From Hippasteria phrygiana (lineage: Eukaryota; Echinodermata; Asteroidea; Valvatida; Goniasteridae), in contig JAZGUH010000362.1 in NCBI GenBank assembly GCA_037893225.1, forward strand, positions 597,501 to 661,500: a DNA stretch of 64,000 nucleotides, in the 5' to 3' direction. Below are positions 23,301 through 31,559 of the stretch, piece after piece. A model generated the notes under the pieces. That model was not told the origin of the DNA. It worked only from the letters and a program-made list of their open reading frames with translations, and ran no database searches. A program made the translations under genes and the position numbers. The first letter of the stretch is position 1. Each line of letters starts with the position of its first letter.

Positions 23301-26300
23301 AAGTAGTGTTTTGTAGTATTAGGTGACGTTAGGGTTAAAATAGCATCAGAGTCGAATCTGTACGTGTATATATATATTTTTCTAAATATTCGAACTGGCA
23401 AAAAGGTATTCGAATATATTCGGTTGACGATCGAATATTTGAATATTTGGTATATTTGGGACATCCCTACTAGGTTCAGACAGACAAGATCATCTGTGCT
23501 TGCAATTCTTCTTTTTTTTTTAGTCAATAAGAAAAGGAACTCACTCTTCGGCAACTTTCTTGAATATAGCTCTGATCTCCAGCGACTGGTAGGCCAGATC
23601 ACCGCTGTCAATCCGTACCCCAATGGCTTTATACCCAACGTCGTAGAGGGCTAGGGAAACCGCGCAGAAATTGGCCATGCCACTTCTGAAAGAAGAGCGC
23701 AGAGATAGAGAAGGAGGCACTAAACGCTGTACAGGCGGAGGAAATACAGCGATTTTATACTCAACTGAACCTGTTCCAGCCCCATCTTATTTCATTCTTA
23801 TTAGCCCAAACAAAAAGCTTCACTTAACCCCTTTGCAGCCGGCCGTTATTGATGGGATGCTGGTATGCCAGTCTCTCACTAGACTTGCTTTCCAGTCTGA
23901 GATCGCGGTTATTTTTTTATCTGCATCAGCCACGCTATTCCCACTATTACCCCTATTGGCTATCACAAACTAACTCGCGATCTCAGACTTGACCCTCGTG
24001 TGCATATGGGATATTTATGCATTCATAACAAAAATTTACATAATAAAACGGAGGTTATAGAGATGGCCAATCAGAAGGCCACAAAAACCGTGTAGGCCGC
24101 ATCCATTACCAATAGGTTACAATACAGTGCTGTTACACTGTTCAGTCTCAAATTTGTATTATACTTGGTACGTAATGGTGTTTAACACCTATAGCTAAAT
24201 CATATTAGATCTTATATTAGTGGGAAAAAATACCAAATTAAATACGCGATTGTTGGTTTTTGTTACCAGACGAAAAACGTGCTACATATATGCTGAATGG
24301 AATCGTCAAGTAATTCTCCTAGTTTGCATATTCATGTTATAGAAGGCTTTTGGCGATTCCGACCAATGAGCTTGTTCCGTCCACTTTTGGACTAATTCAC
24401 CATAGTGTGTGTACAAACCGATGAACGAGATTCCCTAATCTGTGATCGAAGGTTAATCCACGAACAATCCTTAAAAAACGATATAAATTTCCACTTTTCT
24501 TGAAAACGACAGCACACCTGTTGCCATCATTTCACAGGATGATTGAGACTACTATTAACTTACAGTCTAGTCAGGTATTTCATGATAATTCAGTAAAAAA
24601 AAACAAATTGGAGGATTACCAATCGTGTACACTACGTTTATAGCTACTTACTTCAGCACATCGTACGTATCCACCAACATGAGAAAGTGCTGTGGGAATG
24701 CGATAGCGAACGCTACGAAGGAAGCCAGCTCTCCTTCGTGCGTGTCCTTGACGTTCAGTAACTGGCAGACACTGTCCAGCCAGGCCATGGAGCTAAAAGC
24801 CAGATCAATCGGCTCCTTGGTCGAGTCTAACGGTTGAAGCATCTGTGTCAAACATCACGATGTCAACCAACAATGTCCTAAGGGAGCACCGCCTAACCCA
24901 TGGTCGGGCCAGGCCGTTGAAAAGTCTGGCCAAGCCCCGGGAACGCCCGGGCCTTTGGGCTTCTATAATCCCCTGGTTGTACACAATAAACTGCCCACTA
25001 ATGCTGGAGTCCAGCCAGCTCCCATTGTTCACCCAAACTTGATCTGCAGCCCAGGAAAAGCAATCACTACAGATTAGTGTGGGAGGGGCCACAGCCTGGC
25101 CTAGCCTGGCAGGGGTCGGGCTTTATCGATTAGTAGATGGTTAGGTGATTTGTGGCTCACAATAGCAAGGCTAAAAGCCAGAAGGCCCGGGCTTGGCCAG
25201 GCTCTTCAACGGCCTGGCCTGACTGTGGGTAAGGCAGTGCTACCTAAATTCAACAAATGGGATTTTGCCCTTCATTGACGTATTTTATAAACACTGTATT
25301 ACTCAGTGTTGTCCAGAGAGATTATTTGGAGAAAAAAAAACACTCGGGTGGGACTCGAACCCACGACCTCCTGCTTTCTGGTACAGGCGTCTTACCACTT
25401 GACCACCGAGCTTGCCGCAGTCGGCTGGCCGGTTGGTTCGAATCTGATAATAGCGGCGGGTACCGCAACCAAACTATTCATAAGATGGAATTTTGTGTCG
25501 GGGCGATGTAAATTCAATATATGGGGTTTTGCCCTTGTAAGACAAAAATCCTGTTGCGTGAAAACAGATTCCAAGCAAATCACAAGCAAAATGTCTTCTT
25601 TTTTTTCTGCTTTTGAAAAGCCCTTGTATCCATTATCACTTTGCTTAACCCTAACTCCCTACATCATTTTCCCCCCATGTAACCTGAATCCTCCAACATC
25701 CTCTGATTTCAAAGTGTTAAAACTCCATATAACCTGAATCCTCCAAAATCCTCTTATGGGGACCATAGCACGAATCCTCCAAAATCCTCTAGGTTTTTTT
25801 TGCATACCCCTAGTAACCTCAATCCTCCAAAATCCTCATGTATCACATTGAGCCTGATAACCTGGATCCTCCATATTCCTGCAGGGGCAAAAACCCTTAG
25901 TAACCTCAATCCTGCAAAATCCTCCGATGCATCAACTTCCAAGTGCCCTCAATCCTCCAAATTCCTCCATTTTGCAAAGAGGATTTTGGAGGATTTGGGA
26001 AGGTTAGGGTTAAAAAAAAAACTAAAAATAACAATCTCTTGGACACCTACTTTATTATGAAGGTCGTCGATGCTACGGAAGGACATGACTAGTGAGTGTG
26101 CATTGGTTCCTCTCAGTGGAATGTTATACAGCTTCCCTGCCAAGACGTTACTGGTAGCATCAAAACCTTGATAGGAAAGAAAATAGTGTAAAAAACAGCC
26201 CTGTCCGCACTGGATTTTTTTGGGTAAAACTTACCGAGACGATGGGTACTTTTCCCATTTTAAGTCCAGTGCGGACAGCTTAGGACGTTTTCCTCTCAGT

Positions 26301-29300
26301 TGCTTTTCCCGAGTCCAGCGGTTACTTCTACCGGGAAACTGCTGCCCAAGAAAACTGAGTAGGTAACTTTTCCCAAGATGATACGTCCAGTGCGGACAGT
26401 GCGGGTCGGTAAAAGCGGCTCGGGAAAGCGTACATCCAGCCCGAGCGCGAGGTCATGCTACACTGGGACACCACGCATGCGCTTTGCATTGTTTCACCGC
26501 GGTGCGGTGCACGTGGCAAGTTTCCAAATTCCAGTGCGTTGTTCCTCTTTTGGTCGCAATCATGGCTTATTTTATTATTGATACAGTCCGGAAGTTTGAT
26601 TGGTGCTAAAGATGTAGTCCTGTGTGTACACATCAGCCGGAAAAATGAAAAGGCACGCCTAATTTGGGTCAATCGCGTCAATGTAGAAAGGTCACGCAAA
26701 GCGCCCTCATAAGTCCTTATATTGACAGCTCGGTTACTTCTACCACGGTCTCGGTAAAATTTTCCCGTGTAGAAAATTCCAAGTGCGGACAGTGGTCACA
26801 TTTGACCATTTTTCATTTCACCATCGTCTCGGTAAAACCTGCCAAAAAGAAGTCCAGTGCGGACACAGCTTTATTTAAGCAAGTTTTTAGTTTGTGAAAT
26901 GTATGCATCATTGGAATTTTCCTGTAATTTTCAGAAATAAACGGATTTGAGGGTTATTCTTTTATAGCGTGCTAGCAAATACCGTAACACTGACCTGTTT
27001 AAAGTTTTGTGTGCATAGATGTTGGGAAAACAGAGAGAACAAATTCTGCTCTTAGTAGTAGTCTGGTAACCTCTGACCATACTTTAGACAAAACACCTAA
27101 CAATTTATAGAGTCCGGGAATTATCAGGTTGGGGAAACTAGACTATTTCCAACGATTGTCAGCCGACAATCGTTGGAAAAACGATATCAATTTCCGCTTT
27201 TCTTGAAAATGACAGCGCACCGGGTGCAATGATTTCACAGGATGCTTGAGACTGCTATTTACTTACAGTCTAGTACGGTATTTCATAATAATTCAGTAGT
27301 TTTGTTTTTGGATGTTTGCAAATGTTGTATACTGCGTTTAAACCTGCAACTCATCTAATTTCGTTTAAATATTATTTTTTCAAGTTCGTCCTAAAGAAAA
27401 AGAATCAACGATACTAAAGGTGGGAATTAAAATTCCTTTTAAAGTAAGAAAGATCGTAAGATGAAGGGAAACATGCACCAGGCAAACAATTTCACAGAGA
27501 TACAAAACAAGGGGAAAAGCTATTGGCATAGCTTTTCGTTCTGCATCTAGGTACAGCTAGAGTATATTGGTGGGAACAGGCAGAAAGCCCAGTTTCACAC
27601 TCAAACACCCTAACTTGGCAAGCCGGTGGAACATGTACCATTAAAATATCTGTAGAACAGACTAAGAGTAGCAACAGATCTCCGGTGAGAGAGTGATTGC
27701 AAGGAAAGGAATTTTTTTTTTGACCTCACCAGAAGCATTTTGGAAGCCCAAAATTTCCAGAATTCTGTGAATTTCCTCAAAACTCTGAAGATGCTCACCT
27801 CCGATGTAACTGTACTTGCTAGCTGAAAGACCCCCGTCCGGCCCCTGGGCCCGCCTTAGACCAAACTCCAACAGAAGCTTGTCGGAACCGGCTGCCAACC
27901 GGAATCTCGCCGCATTGGTTGCAACCAAACTGGCGACATCGATAAATGATATTAGAAATTAACAGTTTGTTTCATATCATAAAAATGTTGTTGGAATCGC
28001 AGATCTCTTTACTGAGAAAGATGTGAAAACTCGTGACACTATACTACAAAATACTACACAATTTCTCATATGCCAGTGCAGTAAGGGTTCGAATACTACA
28101 GTTTACTCCAATTAGTACAGGTATTTTGTAGTAAAAGGTGAGATTAGGGTTAACCCTAACCCCCTAGACCCTTTTTGCTAGGAACCATCCTCAATCCTCC
28201 AAAATCCTCCGATTGCCCTGACCCAAAAAATGTATTCATCCTCAATCCTCCAAAATCATCCTGTGCTTTAAATACCATTCATTCTCAATCCTCCAAAATC
28301 CTCCTCGCTTGAAACACCATTCATCCTCAATCCTCAAAAATCCTCTTTTTCTTGAAATACCATTCCTCCTCAATCCTCCAAAAATCCTCCTTGCTAGAAA
28401 ACACCATTCATCCTCAATCCTCCAAAATCCTCCAAAACTGCAAGGAAGATTTTGGAGGATTGAGGTGGTTTAGGGTTAATGAAAGAAATATGTACAATCA
28501 CAGGTTTGCATTTAGCCATTTAAGCCATGTTAAATTTGTAAATTGCATAGGTTTGTGAACGAACATGGATGCGCCCAGCCGTCTTATCACCCAGACAGAG
28601 AGCTAGCGCTCTAGAAATTCAAAAACCACCTGGCGTAGTTGATGAGGTTCAGAAGGGTCGTCTCCAGTAGCTGCACGAGAGGCAACGGCCCCTCGATGCG
28701 CAGCAGAGGAACCCTGGGAAATACCACGGAGCCTTCGGCGATGGCGTACAGCTCAACGGCCGAGCAGTCCAGCGAGGCTAGGTAGTCAAAAAAGTCTGAA
28801 TCAGTCGTGGCTGGCAGTACAGTCCGTAGATACGCAATGTCTGGGGGCCAAAACAACGAAAACGATTGGCTTGGCAGTCAGTACGTTAGCCAACCATTGC
28901 TCTATATGTGTTGTTTATTGCAAGTCAGTGGTATGTATGCCAATGCACTCCAGCTGCAGTGCATTGGAGGATTCTTTGCTTTACCAGACAATTGATTTCA
29001 AAGCTCCTACTGGAGTGCATTGGAGGGCACTTGGGGGGTTGCTGGTCATTGTTTGTTGCTCACTTGACCAGCAAGTCTTGATGGAAGTTGCCATTGTATT
29101 TATTATTAGAAACTTTTTATAATGTTAAATATCAATTTGAATTATTATAACATTATATAACATAACATAACATTACTTAACAATACATAACATCAACCTG
29201 GTGTTAAGTACAGAGTGTTTTACTTCACAGCCTATTAGACATACCCTCCATCTCTTAGCAGGGCTATATATGAAAAACATAAAAGGAGGTTAGGGTCATT

Positions 29301-29715
29301 TAAGCACCATGACGCTACATGACTCGAACCCACAATCTTGAGTATCGTCAAGATCTTGAGTCTAGCGCACTGGACCAGGAGGTCACGGCACTCAGACAAC
29401 ATTAGTGTTCTCTACAATAAAATTCAGACCCGTCACCCGACACCTACCGGACTCTGTGAACTGGAAATTCTTCAGGAATTTTAGGCACTCCTCCAGGCCG
29501 GCGAAGATGGTAAACTCGCCCCAGAACGGGTTCTTGCGGAAAAACAGGTCAAAGACGGCCCGGCACATCTTACGGCTCTTCCAGTAGGCATACGCCATGG
29601 TGATCTGGTATTGGTCCGTCAGTAAGGCCTGGATGATGCCGTTAGATTCCTCGCCGGACTCCAAGACGCTGGCGTTGTTGTTGATGTTTGATGCATCATA
29701 CTCATTCCCTGCCAT
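14306..29715 (-). CDS. NAPRT: Nicotinate phosphoribosyltransferase, complete 13-exon gene (553 aa)
   Basis: NAPRT makes nicotinate mononucleotide from nicotinate and PRPP with ATP, the first step of the cytosolic Preiss-Handler route to NAD. Coding exons in transcript order are 29715-29448, 28840-28630, 27929-27799, 26166-26051, 24842-24652, 23685-23545, 21303-21219, 19482-19402, 18967-18865, 18077-17992, 17607-17536, 17195-17097 and 14383-14306 (stop TAA). All junctions are GT/AG and keep phase. They total 1662 nt, close to the usual vertebrate length of about 538 aa. Recognisable motifs are [10 protein letters not shown] (31-40), RRAQGPDGG with KYSYIGG before the active-site segment, NAHSLVMSF with the conserved His at 227 (the phosphorylated His by homology), VRIDSGDL (329-336) and the phosphate-binding GIGTH (389-393). 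A TTCCCCCAG acceptor lies three bases before the ATG, so a 5' non-coding exon is likely. Introns are loaded with repeats, yet no coding exon is disrupted. Confidence 0.97.
14411..14800 (+). repeat. Dispersed repeat (TTAACCCCTTG..TTATTGATGGG family), copy 1
   Basis: It begins TTAACCCACTTGGGGTTGGATGTTACTGATGG and contains AATGAATGGATTG and CAGGAATGCGGCTATTCACGTCAACCGGCC. Related segments are at about 18310-18800 and 20905-21180, with a short end at 23826. Some ends again fall on TTAA (18797-18800). It lies in NAPRT intron 12. Confidence 0.6.
15001..15404 (+). mobile_element. hAT-like nonautonomous element with 8 bp target duplication
   Basis: The element starts TAGGTCTGTCCGAATAT and ends with the reverse complement of TAGGGCTGTTC. 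It is flanked by a perfect 8 bp duplication, ATATTTAA, at 14993-15000 and 15405-15412. An 8 bp duplication with short TAGGG-type ends is the hAT pattern. Its interior (GTGTCAAATGCCGCA..GGCTGGAGTTTGGTTTCTTG) recurs in the truncated minus-strand copy at about 23035-23471. It lies in NAPRT intron 12 and has no transposase ORF. Confidence 0.85.
15756..15972 (+). mobile_element. MITE, AAGCCAGTTCGGTATTTCAA family, copy 1
   Basis: The left end AAGCCAGTTCGGTATTTCAA is mirrored at the right by TTTGAGATACCGAACT. Between them is GC-rich sequence with CACAATGACATTTTATCCCG. Further copies are at about 39945-40120 (opposite orientation) and 44091-44286. It lies in NAPRT intron 12. Confidence 0.75.
16345..16882. 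mobile_element. MITE with TTGCGTTAGATTAGCTTACAC ends
   Basis: About 540 bp are bounded by TTGCGTTAGATTAGCTTACAC and GTGTAAGCTAATCGAACGCA, imperfect reverse complements. An end-like fragment (GTGCGTTCGAGTAGCTAACCT) is at 20324. It lies in NAPRT intron 12 and has no coding capacity. Confidence 0.7.
16925..17070 (+). repeat. Dispersed repeat (CTCACCGACGGTGGAAG family), copy 1
   Basis: Shared blocks CTCACCGACGGTGGAAG, TCTGGA.TCTGTTGAAG and GATCTGGGCCCAGGAAAA..GTAAGGGT recur at about 43708-43855 (+) and in reverse at about 54930-55120. The segment abuts NAPRT exon 12 (17097-17195) in the adjoining intron. Confidence 0.65.
18310..18800 (+). repeat. Dispersed repeat (TTAACCCCTTG family), copy 2
   Basis: This segment matches 20895-21180 in reverse (CTCAATCCATTAATGTTTCAACTATATTGTTCTTGAATGGGAGT..). 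It closes with CAAGGGG followed by TTAA (18797-18800), reminiscent of the TTAA-bounded elements in this window. It lies in NAPRT intron 9 between exons at 17992-18077 and 18865-18967. Confidence 0.6.
19062..19338 (+). repeat. (TTTTGGGG)n / (TTTGGGGG)n array in NAPRT intron 8
   Basis: About 275 bp of the plus strand are G-tracts of four or five separated by T-tracts of three or four. The middle is a regular run of TTTTGGGG units, flanked on both sides by TTTGGGGG units. The plus strand has the form of many consecutive G-quadruplexes. NAPRT is transcribed from the other strand, so its RNA carries the C-rich complement and the G-rich strand is the template. The array lies between exons 18865-18967 and 19402-19482. 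Confidence 0.95.
20121..20304. mobile_element. TTAA-flanked MITE, CCAGTTCACG ends
   Basis: TTAA (20117-20120) is followed by CCAGTTCACG. The right end is CGTGAACTGG followed by TTAA (20305-20308). The 184 bp interior is GC-rich and noncoding. It is a compact, complete TTAA-type element in NAPRT intron 7. Confidence 0.85.
20416..20894. repeat. 22-copy, 22 bp hairpin minisatellite in NAPRT intron 7
   Basis: The unit is GGCACTGAACGGGTGCC followed by AGCAA or TGCAA, repeated 22 times with no length change: first unit at 20416, last at 20878. The first four spacers read TGCAA and the next seventeen AGCAA. Each unit can fold as GGCAC..GTGCC within itself, or as GTGCC-AGCAA-GGCAC with its neighbour, on either strand. 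Because 22 is not a multiple of three and no frame has a stop, long ORFs appear in all minus frames. These are artefacts. Confidence 0.97.
20895..21185 (-). repeat. Dispersed repeat (TTAACCCCTTG family), copy 3
   Basis: The reverse orientation of the 18310-18620 segment is present, interrupted by a poly-C run at about 21038-21050. The 22 bp array directly abuts it. It lies in NAPRT intron 7. Confidence 0.65.
21399..22114. mobile_element. MITE with TAAGCCGTGTCCGCATTGGACTT ends
   Basis: About 716 bp begin TAAGCCGTGTCCGCATTGG and end with a decayed reverse complement (TCTAATGCGAACGCGGCTTA). Internal blocks (GGGTAAAACCTACGGAGAC, AGTCCAATGCGGATAGC) repeat in both orientations. The related element at 26196-26873 has the same ends with CCAGTGCGGACA. 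It lies in NAPRT intron 6. Confidence 0.7.
22280..22484. mobile_element. 205 bp MITE with 22 bp inverted ends and GTGATG duplication
   Basis: The ends are TAGAGCCAATGATTTTCCGT and the reverse complement of TAGGGCCAATGATTTTCCGT. GTGATG precedes (22274-22279) and follows (22485-22490) the element. It lies in NAPRT intron 6. The superfamily is not assigned. Confidence 0.8.
22602..23000. mobile_element. MITE with GCAGGCTTTCA ends
   Basis: GCAGGCTTTCA at the left is matched by TGAAAGCCTGC at the right. Interior AAAGTAGGA motifs occur near both ends. It is noncoding and lies in NAPRT intron 6. Confidence 0.65.
23035..23471 (-). mobile_element. Truncated hAT-like copy with a TTAA MITE nested in it
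   Basis: Read on the minus strand it starts TAGGGATGTCC and follows the 15001-15404 element (ATTCGAATA.., GTGTCAAATGCCGCA.., GGCTGGAGTTTGGTTTCTTG) before breaking off. A 141 bp TTAA-CCCTAACGTC element (23194-23334) interrupts it. It lies in NAPRT intron 6, just before exon 6. Confidence 0.7.
23194..23334. mobile_element. TTAA-flanked MITE, CCCTAACGTC ends
   Basis: TTAA (23190-23193) is followed by CCCTAACGTCCTA. The right end is GTGACGTTAGGG followed by TTAA (23335-23338). The interior forms a loose hairpin (CTACAAAATACTACT.. against ..AGTAGTGTTTTGTAG). A partial relative, about 28040-28149, shares its right end with the neighbouring array element. Confidence 0.85.
24480..24640 (+). mobile_element. 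3' fragment of TTAA-flanked MITE (AGGTAGTATAC family), copy 3
   Basis: The segment matches the 3' part of 8328-8754 and ends GTGTACACTACGTTTATA, a decayed terminus. It has the same GGAGGATTACCAATCGTG variant as 12829-12975. It reaches within about a dozen bases of NAPRT exon 5 (24652). Confidence 0.7.
24878..25243. mobile_element. Inverted-repeat element, CCAGGCCGTTGAA arms
   Basis: Arms of about 50 bp (TAACCCATGGTCGGGCCAGG.. and its imperfect reverse complement ending ..CTGTGGGTAAGGCA) enclose a GC-rich interior. It lies in NAPRT intron 4. Confidence 0.7.
25343..25410 (-). repeat. tRNA-like SINE/pseudogene (family C)
   Basis: The minus strand reads CTCGGTGGTCAAGTGGTAAGACGCC.. with T-arm GTGGGTTCGAGTCCCAC (a perfect 5 bp stem). 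The acceptor pairs only about five bases and the anticodon arm is irregular. This is the well-known source of spurious [14 protein letters not shown] translations. It lies in NAPRT intron 4. Confidence 0.65.
25649..26009. mobile_element. TTAA-CCCTAAC element with AATCCTCCAAAATCCTC array
   Basis: TTAA (25645-25648) is followed by CCCTAACTCCC. The right end is AAGGTTAGGG followed by TTAA (26010-26013). The interior is a degenerate array of AATCCTCCAAAATCCTC blocks separated by variable spacers, and the last block is inverted (GGATTTTGGAGGATT). The close relative at 28154-28475 lies in intron 2 of the same gene. This one is in NAPRT intron 4 and ends about 40 bp from exon 4. Confidence 0.85.
26196..26873. 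mobile_element. MITE with TGTCCGCACTGGA ends
   Basis: The left end AGCCCTGTCCGCACTGGA.. with GTAAAACTTACCGAGACGATGG is mirrored at the right by CCATCGTCTCGGTAAAACCT..AGTCCAGTGCGGACACAGCT. Internal AGTGCGGACAG blocks repeat in both orientations. It starts about 30 bp upstream of NAPRT exon 4's acceptor, in intron 3. Confidence 0.8.
26898..27337 (+). mobile_element. TTAA-flanked MITE (AGGTAGTATAC family), copy 4
   Basis: This is a near full-length copy in NAPRT intron 3. It contains the internal palindrome region GATTGTC.GCCGACAATC and ends GTATACTGCGT before TTAA (27338-27341). The 5' terminus is diverged. Confidence 0.8.
28154..28475. mobile_element. TTAA-CCCTAAC element with AATCCTCCAAAATCCTCC array
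   Basis: TTAA (28150-28153) is followed by CCCTAACCCCCTAG. The right end is GGTTTAGGG followed by TTAA (28476-28479). At least six CAATCCTCCAAAATCCTC blocks are spaced roughly 50-60 bp apart by ACACCATTCATC-type spacers, with the last block inverted. The left TTAA is shared with the end of a hairpin element (about 28040-28149). It lies in NAPRT intron 2. Confidence 0.85.
29303..29398 (-). repeat. SINE-like fragment (family D, copy 2)
   Basis: AAGCACCATGAC..GACTCGAACCC followed by TCTTGAGTATCGTCAAGATCTTGAGTC matches the end of the 3225-3545 repeat. It lies in NAPRT intron 1, about 50 bp from the exon 1 donor. Confidence 0.55.
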
Positions 29716-29743
29716 CGCCTGGGGGAAGGATTAATAAGGGTTG

Positions 29744-29898
29744 TTCGAATTCTAAAACCCCCTCGACCCCTCAACTTGCGCTCATAAACAAAGCACACAC
29801 ACGCAGACAGTTTGTACATTTTCTGGTTAATCGTGTGTGCTTCGTTTATGAGCGTAGGTCGAGGGGTCGTGGGGGTCAAGGGGGTTTTAGAACCCGAT
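29744..29898. mobile_element. Hairpin MITE just upstream of NAPRT coding start
   Basis: Arms containing CTAAAACCCCCTCGACCCCT and GCGCTCATAAACAAAGCACAC are matched in reverse by GTGTGCTTCGTTTATGAGCG..GGGGGTTTTAGAA. The element begins about 30 bp from the NAPRT ATG exon, within the presumed 5' intron or leader. Confidence 0.75.
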
Positions 29899-31150
29899 TA
29901 ATTAACCAATTCGGAATCAGAAATAGGACCGTACAGCCCATGTGCAGTAGCCTGATCACTGACCACTAGGGGTGTGCATTTACGAATAGTACGGGAATCG
30001 GGTACCCAACTGAAAAAAAAGCACGGGTACCCGTTAAAGAGGAAGTTCAGTGGTGAGAGAAGTCTGCATCAATTTTTCATTTTTATGTAGATTGCGTATG
30101 GTAAATTCAACCAGAAAATGATTTTTGCCATGAAATACTGAAACAAGTGACTTTTCAGAGCTATTTCTAAATCAAGTCCCCTCTAGCCCGCTGGTGCCAT
30201 TTGTCTAAAAGTCGTCGCTGCAGGCAGCAAACAATTTGAAGGAAAAGGAGTCATGCGCGCATGCTCAGCCTCGTACCGATATCGACACGTACTGCTAACC
30301 TACGTTGTACTCTTCAGAAAAAAAGTTGCCGGAAAGCCGCGCGGTGCATTAGACGTGCGCAGGATCTGGAATCCAACGTTGTGCCGCAATGTGCAGTCGA
30401 GTATGTAAAAAAACAACAACGATATATCGCTGCGGGTGCCTCTCGGAATTGAAAGTGAAATTTGAATTTTCATCTGGATCATAAGTGAACCTTAATTAGT
30501 ACCTCCATTTCAATCCTCGAACTCTACTTGTACCTCAGGTGGCGTATCTAGCATTTTGGTGGCCGTTGTAAGGGTGAAATCAGATGCTTTTGTTGGGTCT
30601 TCAGACAATAAAAAAAAAAAATCTGGTAATCGTTACCTTTACGCTTTAGGACCCCCCCCCCCCCCCCCCCCCCGTTCCATATAAGAGAACGAAGGAGGCA
30701 GTTTATGTTTCGGAACTTACCTCAATATTTTGCGATAAAACTTGCGGTACATGTAAACAAAAAATTCCAGCGTAGAATCACGCTTCCTGCCGCCTGCAAA
30801 TCAATGTTTACCTTGAAATGGTCGGGTGACTACGTGAATGAATTGGTTATTCCCGTACTAAAACGTATCACAGTCGTCTGGGTAGTGGCCACGCGCGTAA
30901 TACCGCCCTCTTTTGCTCTTTTGAGTTTTTGACGGAATGTGAACAGGCTGGCTGTTCCACCAATTGCACTTGGCGTCGGGCAAAGGGGAAACCCTCCATT
31001 CAATTTGTACAGGGAATTACGTGATTTGTAATTGTTTTTACAGTAATAAAAAAATGAACACAGTTTTTTTTGTTATAACTTGGGAGATATTTTTACTGCA
31101 TGAAACAGTGAAATTTGGAAATATTTAATGAAAAGGTATAGCTTTTTCAA
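29899..31150. other. Upstream of NAPRT; repeat fragments, no gene
   Basis: A TAGGGGTGTGCATT..GGGTACCC fragment (about 29968-30035) resembles a hAT end; a relative is at about 57908-57975. At 30045-30230 is a copy of half of the 34319-34725 foldback (GAGAGAAGTCTGC.., GTCTAAAAGTCGTCGCT). A poly-C run follows at about 30651-30673. A NAPRT promoter should be nearby but cannot be placed. Confidence 0.5.
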
Positions 31151-31213
31151 AGTGAACAAAGAAACTGGCGGTTCGAATTCCGCTCCTGCCAGTTTCTTTG
31201 TTCACTTTGAAAA
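31150..31213. repeat. Foldback made from SINE family A tail
   Basis: TCAAAGTGAACAAAGAAACTGGC is followed by a short tRNA T-arm piece (GGTTCGAATTCCGCTCC) and then GCCAGTTTCTTTGTTCACTTTGA. The SINE tail is thus present in both orientations around a stub of its head. It sits about 235 bp upstream of an intact copy at 31446. Confidence 0.85.
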
Positions 31214-31445
31214 TGTATTCAATGTAGTCAGTTTCCCTTGTGGATTGTTCGACGAATTATAAGTTAAAAAGTCGTATCCTCGTTGAGTGATCCCCACAAT
31301 GTCGCTTTCCAGGTTGTATCGTAAAATTGAGTACGTGTGATCCATGGCTATATACGGCATTCTGGGTTTATGACTTCTGACTAGCGCCCACCCGAACAAA
31401 GACAAAAGATAGGCCTACTGACAATTTGGGAGACCGCCAACATAG

Positions 31446-31518
31446 GGCAAGAAAGCTCAGTTGGTAGAGCGCCGGTAAGGTAACCCGGAAGTCGCAGGTT
31501 CGAATCCCGCTCCTGCCA
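31446..31518 (+). repeat. tRNA-Thr(GGT)-like SINE, family A copy 3
   Basis: This 73 nt head matches the copies at 5383 and 12414, with T-loop TTCGAAT and anticodon loop AAGGTAA (GGT). The anticodon stem and acceptor each carry a mismatch. The 3' flank GTTTCTTTGCTCACTTTGAAAATGTATTC continues the shared SINE tail. Confidence 0.75.
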
Positions 31519-31559
31519 GTTTCTTTGCTCACTTTGAAAATGTATTCAAATTTACCTAG

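Noticed and set aside
25257..25737. Protein frame containing [13 protein letters not shown]
   Set aside because: This is a classic artefact of translating a tRNA-derived repeat on the opposite strand.
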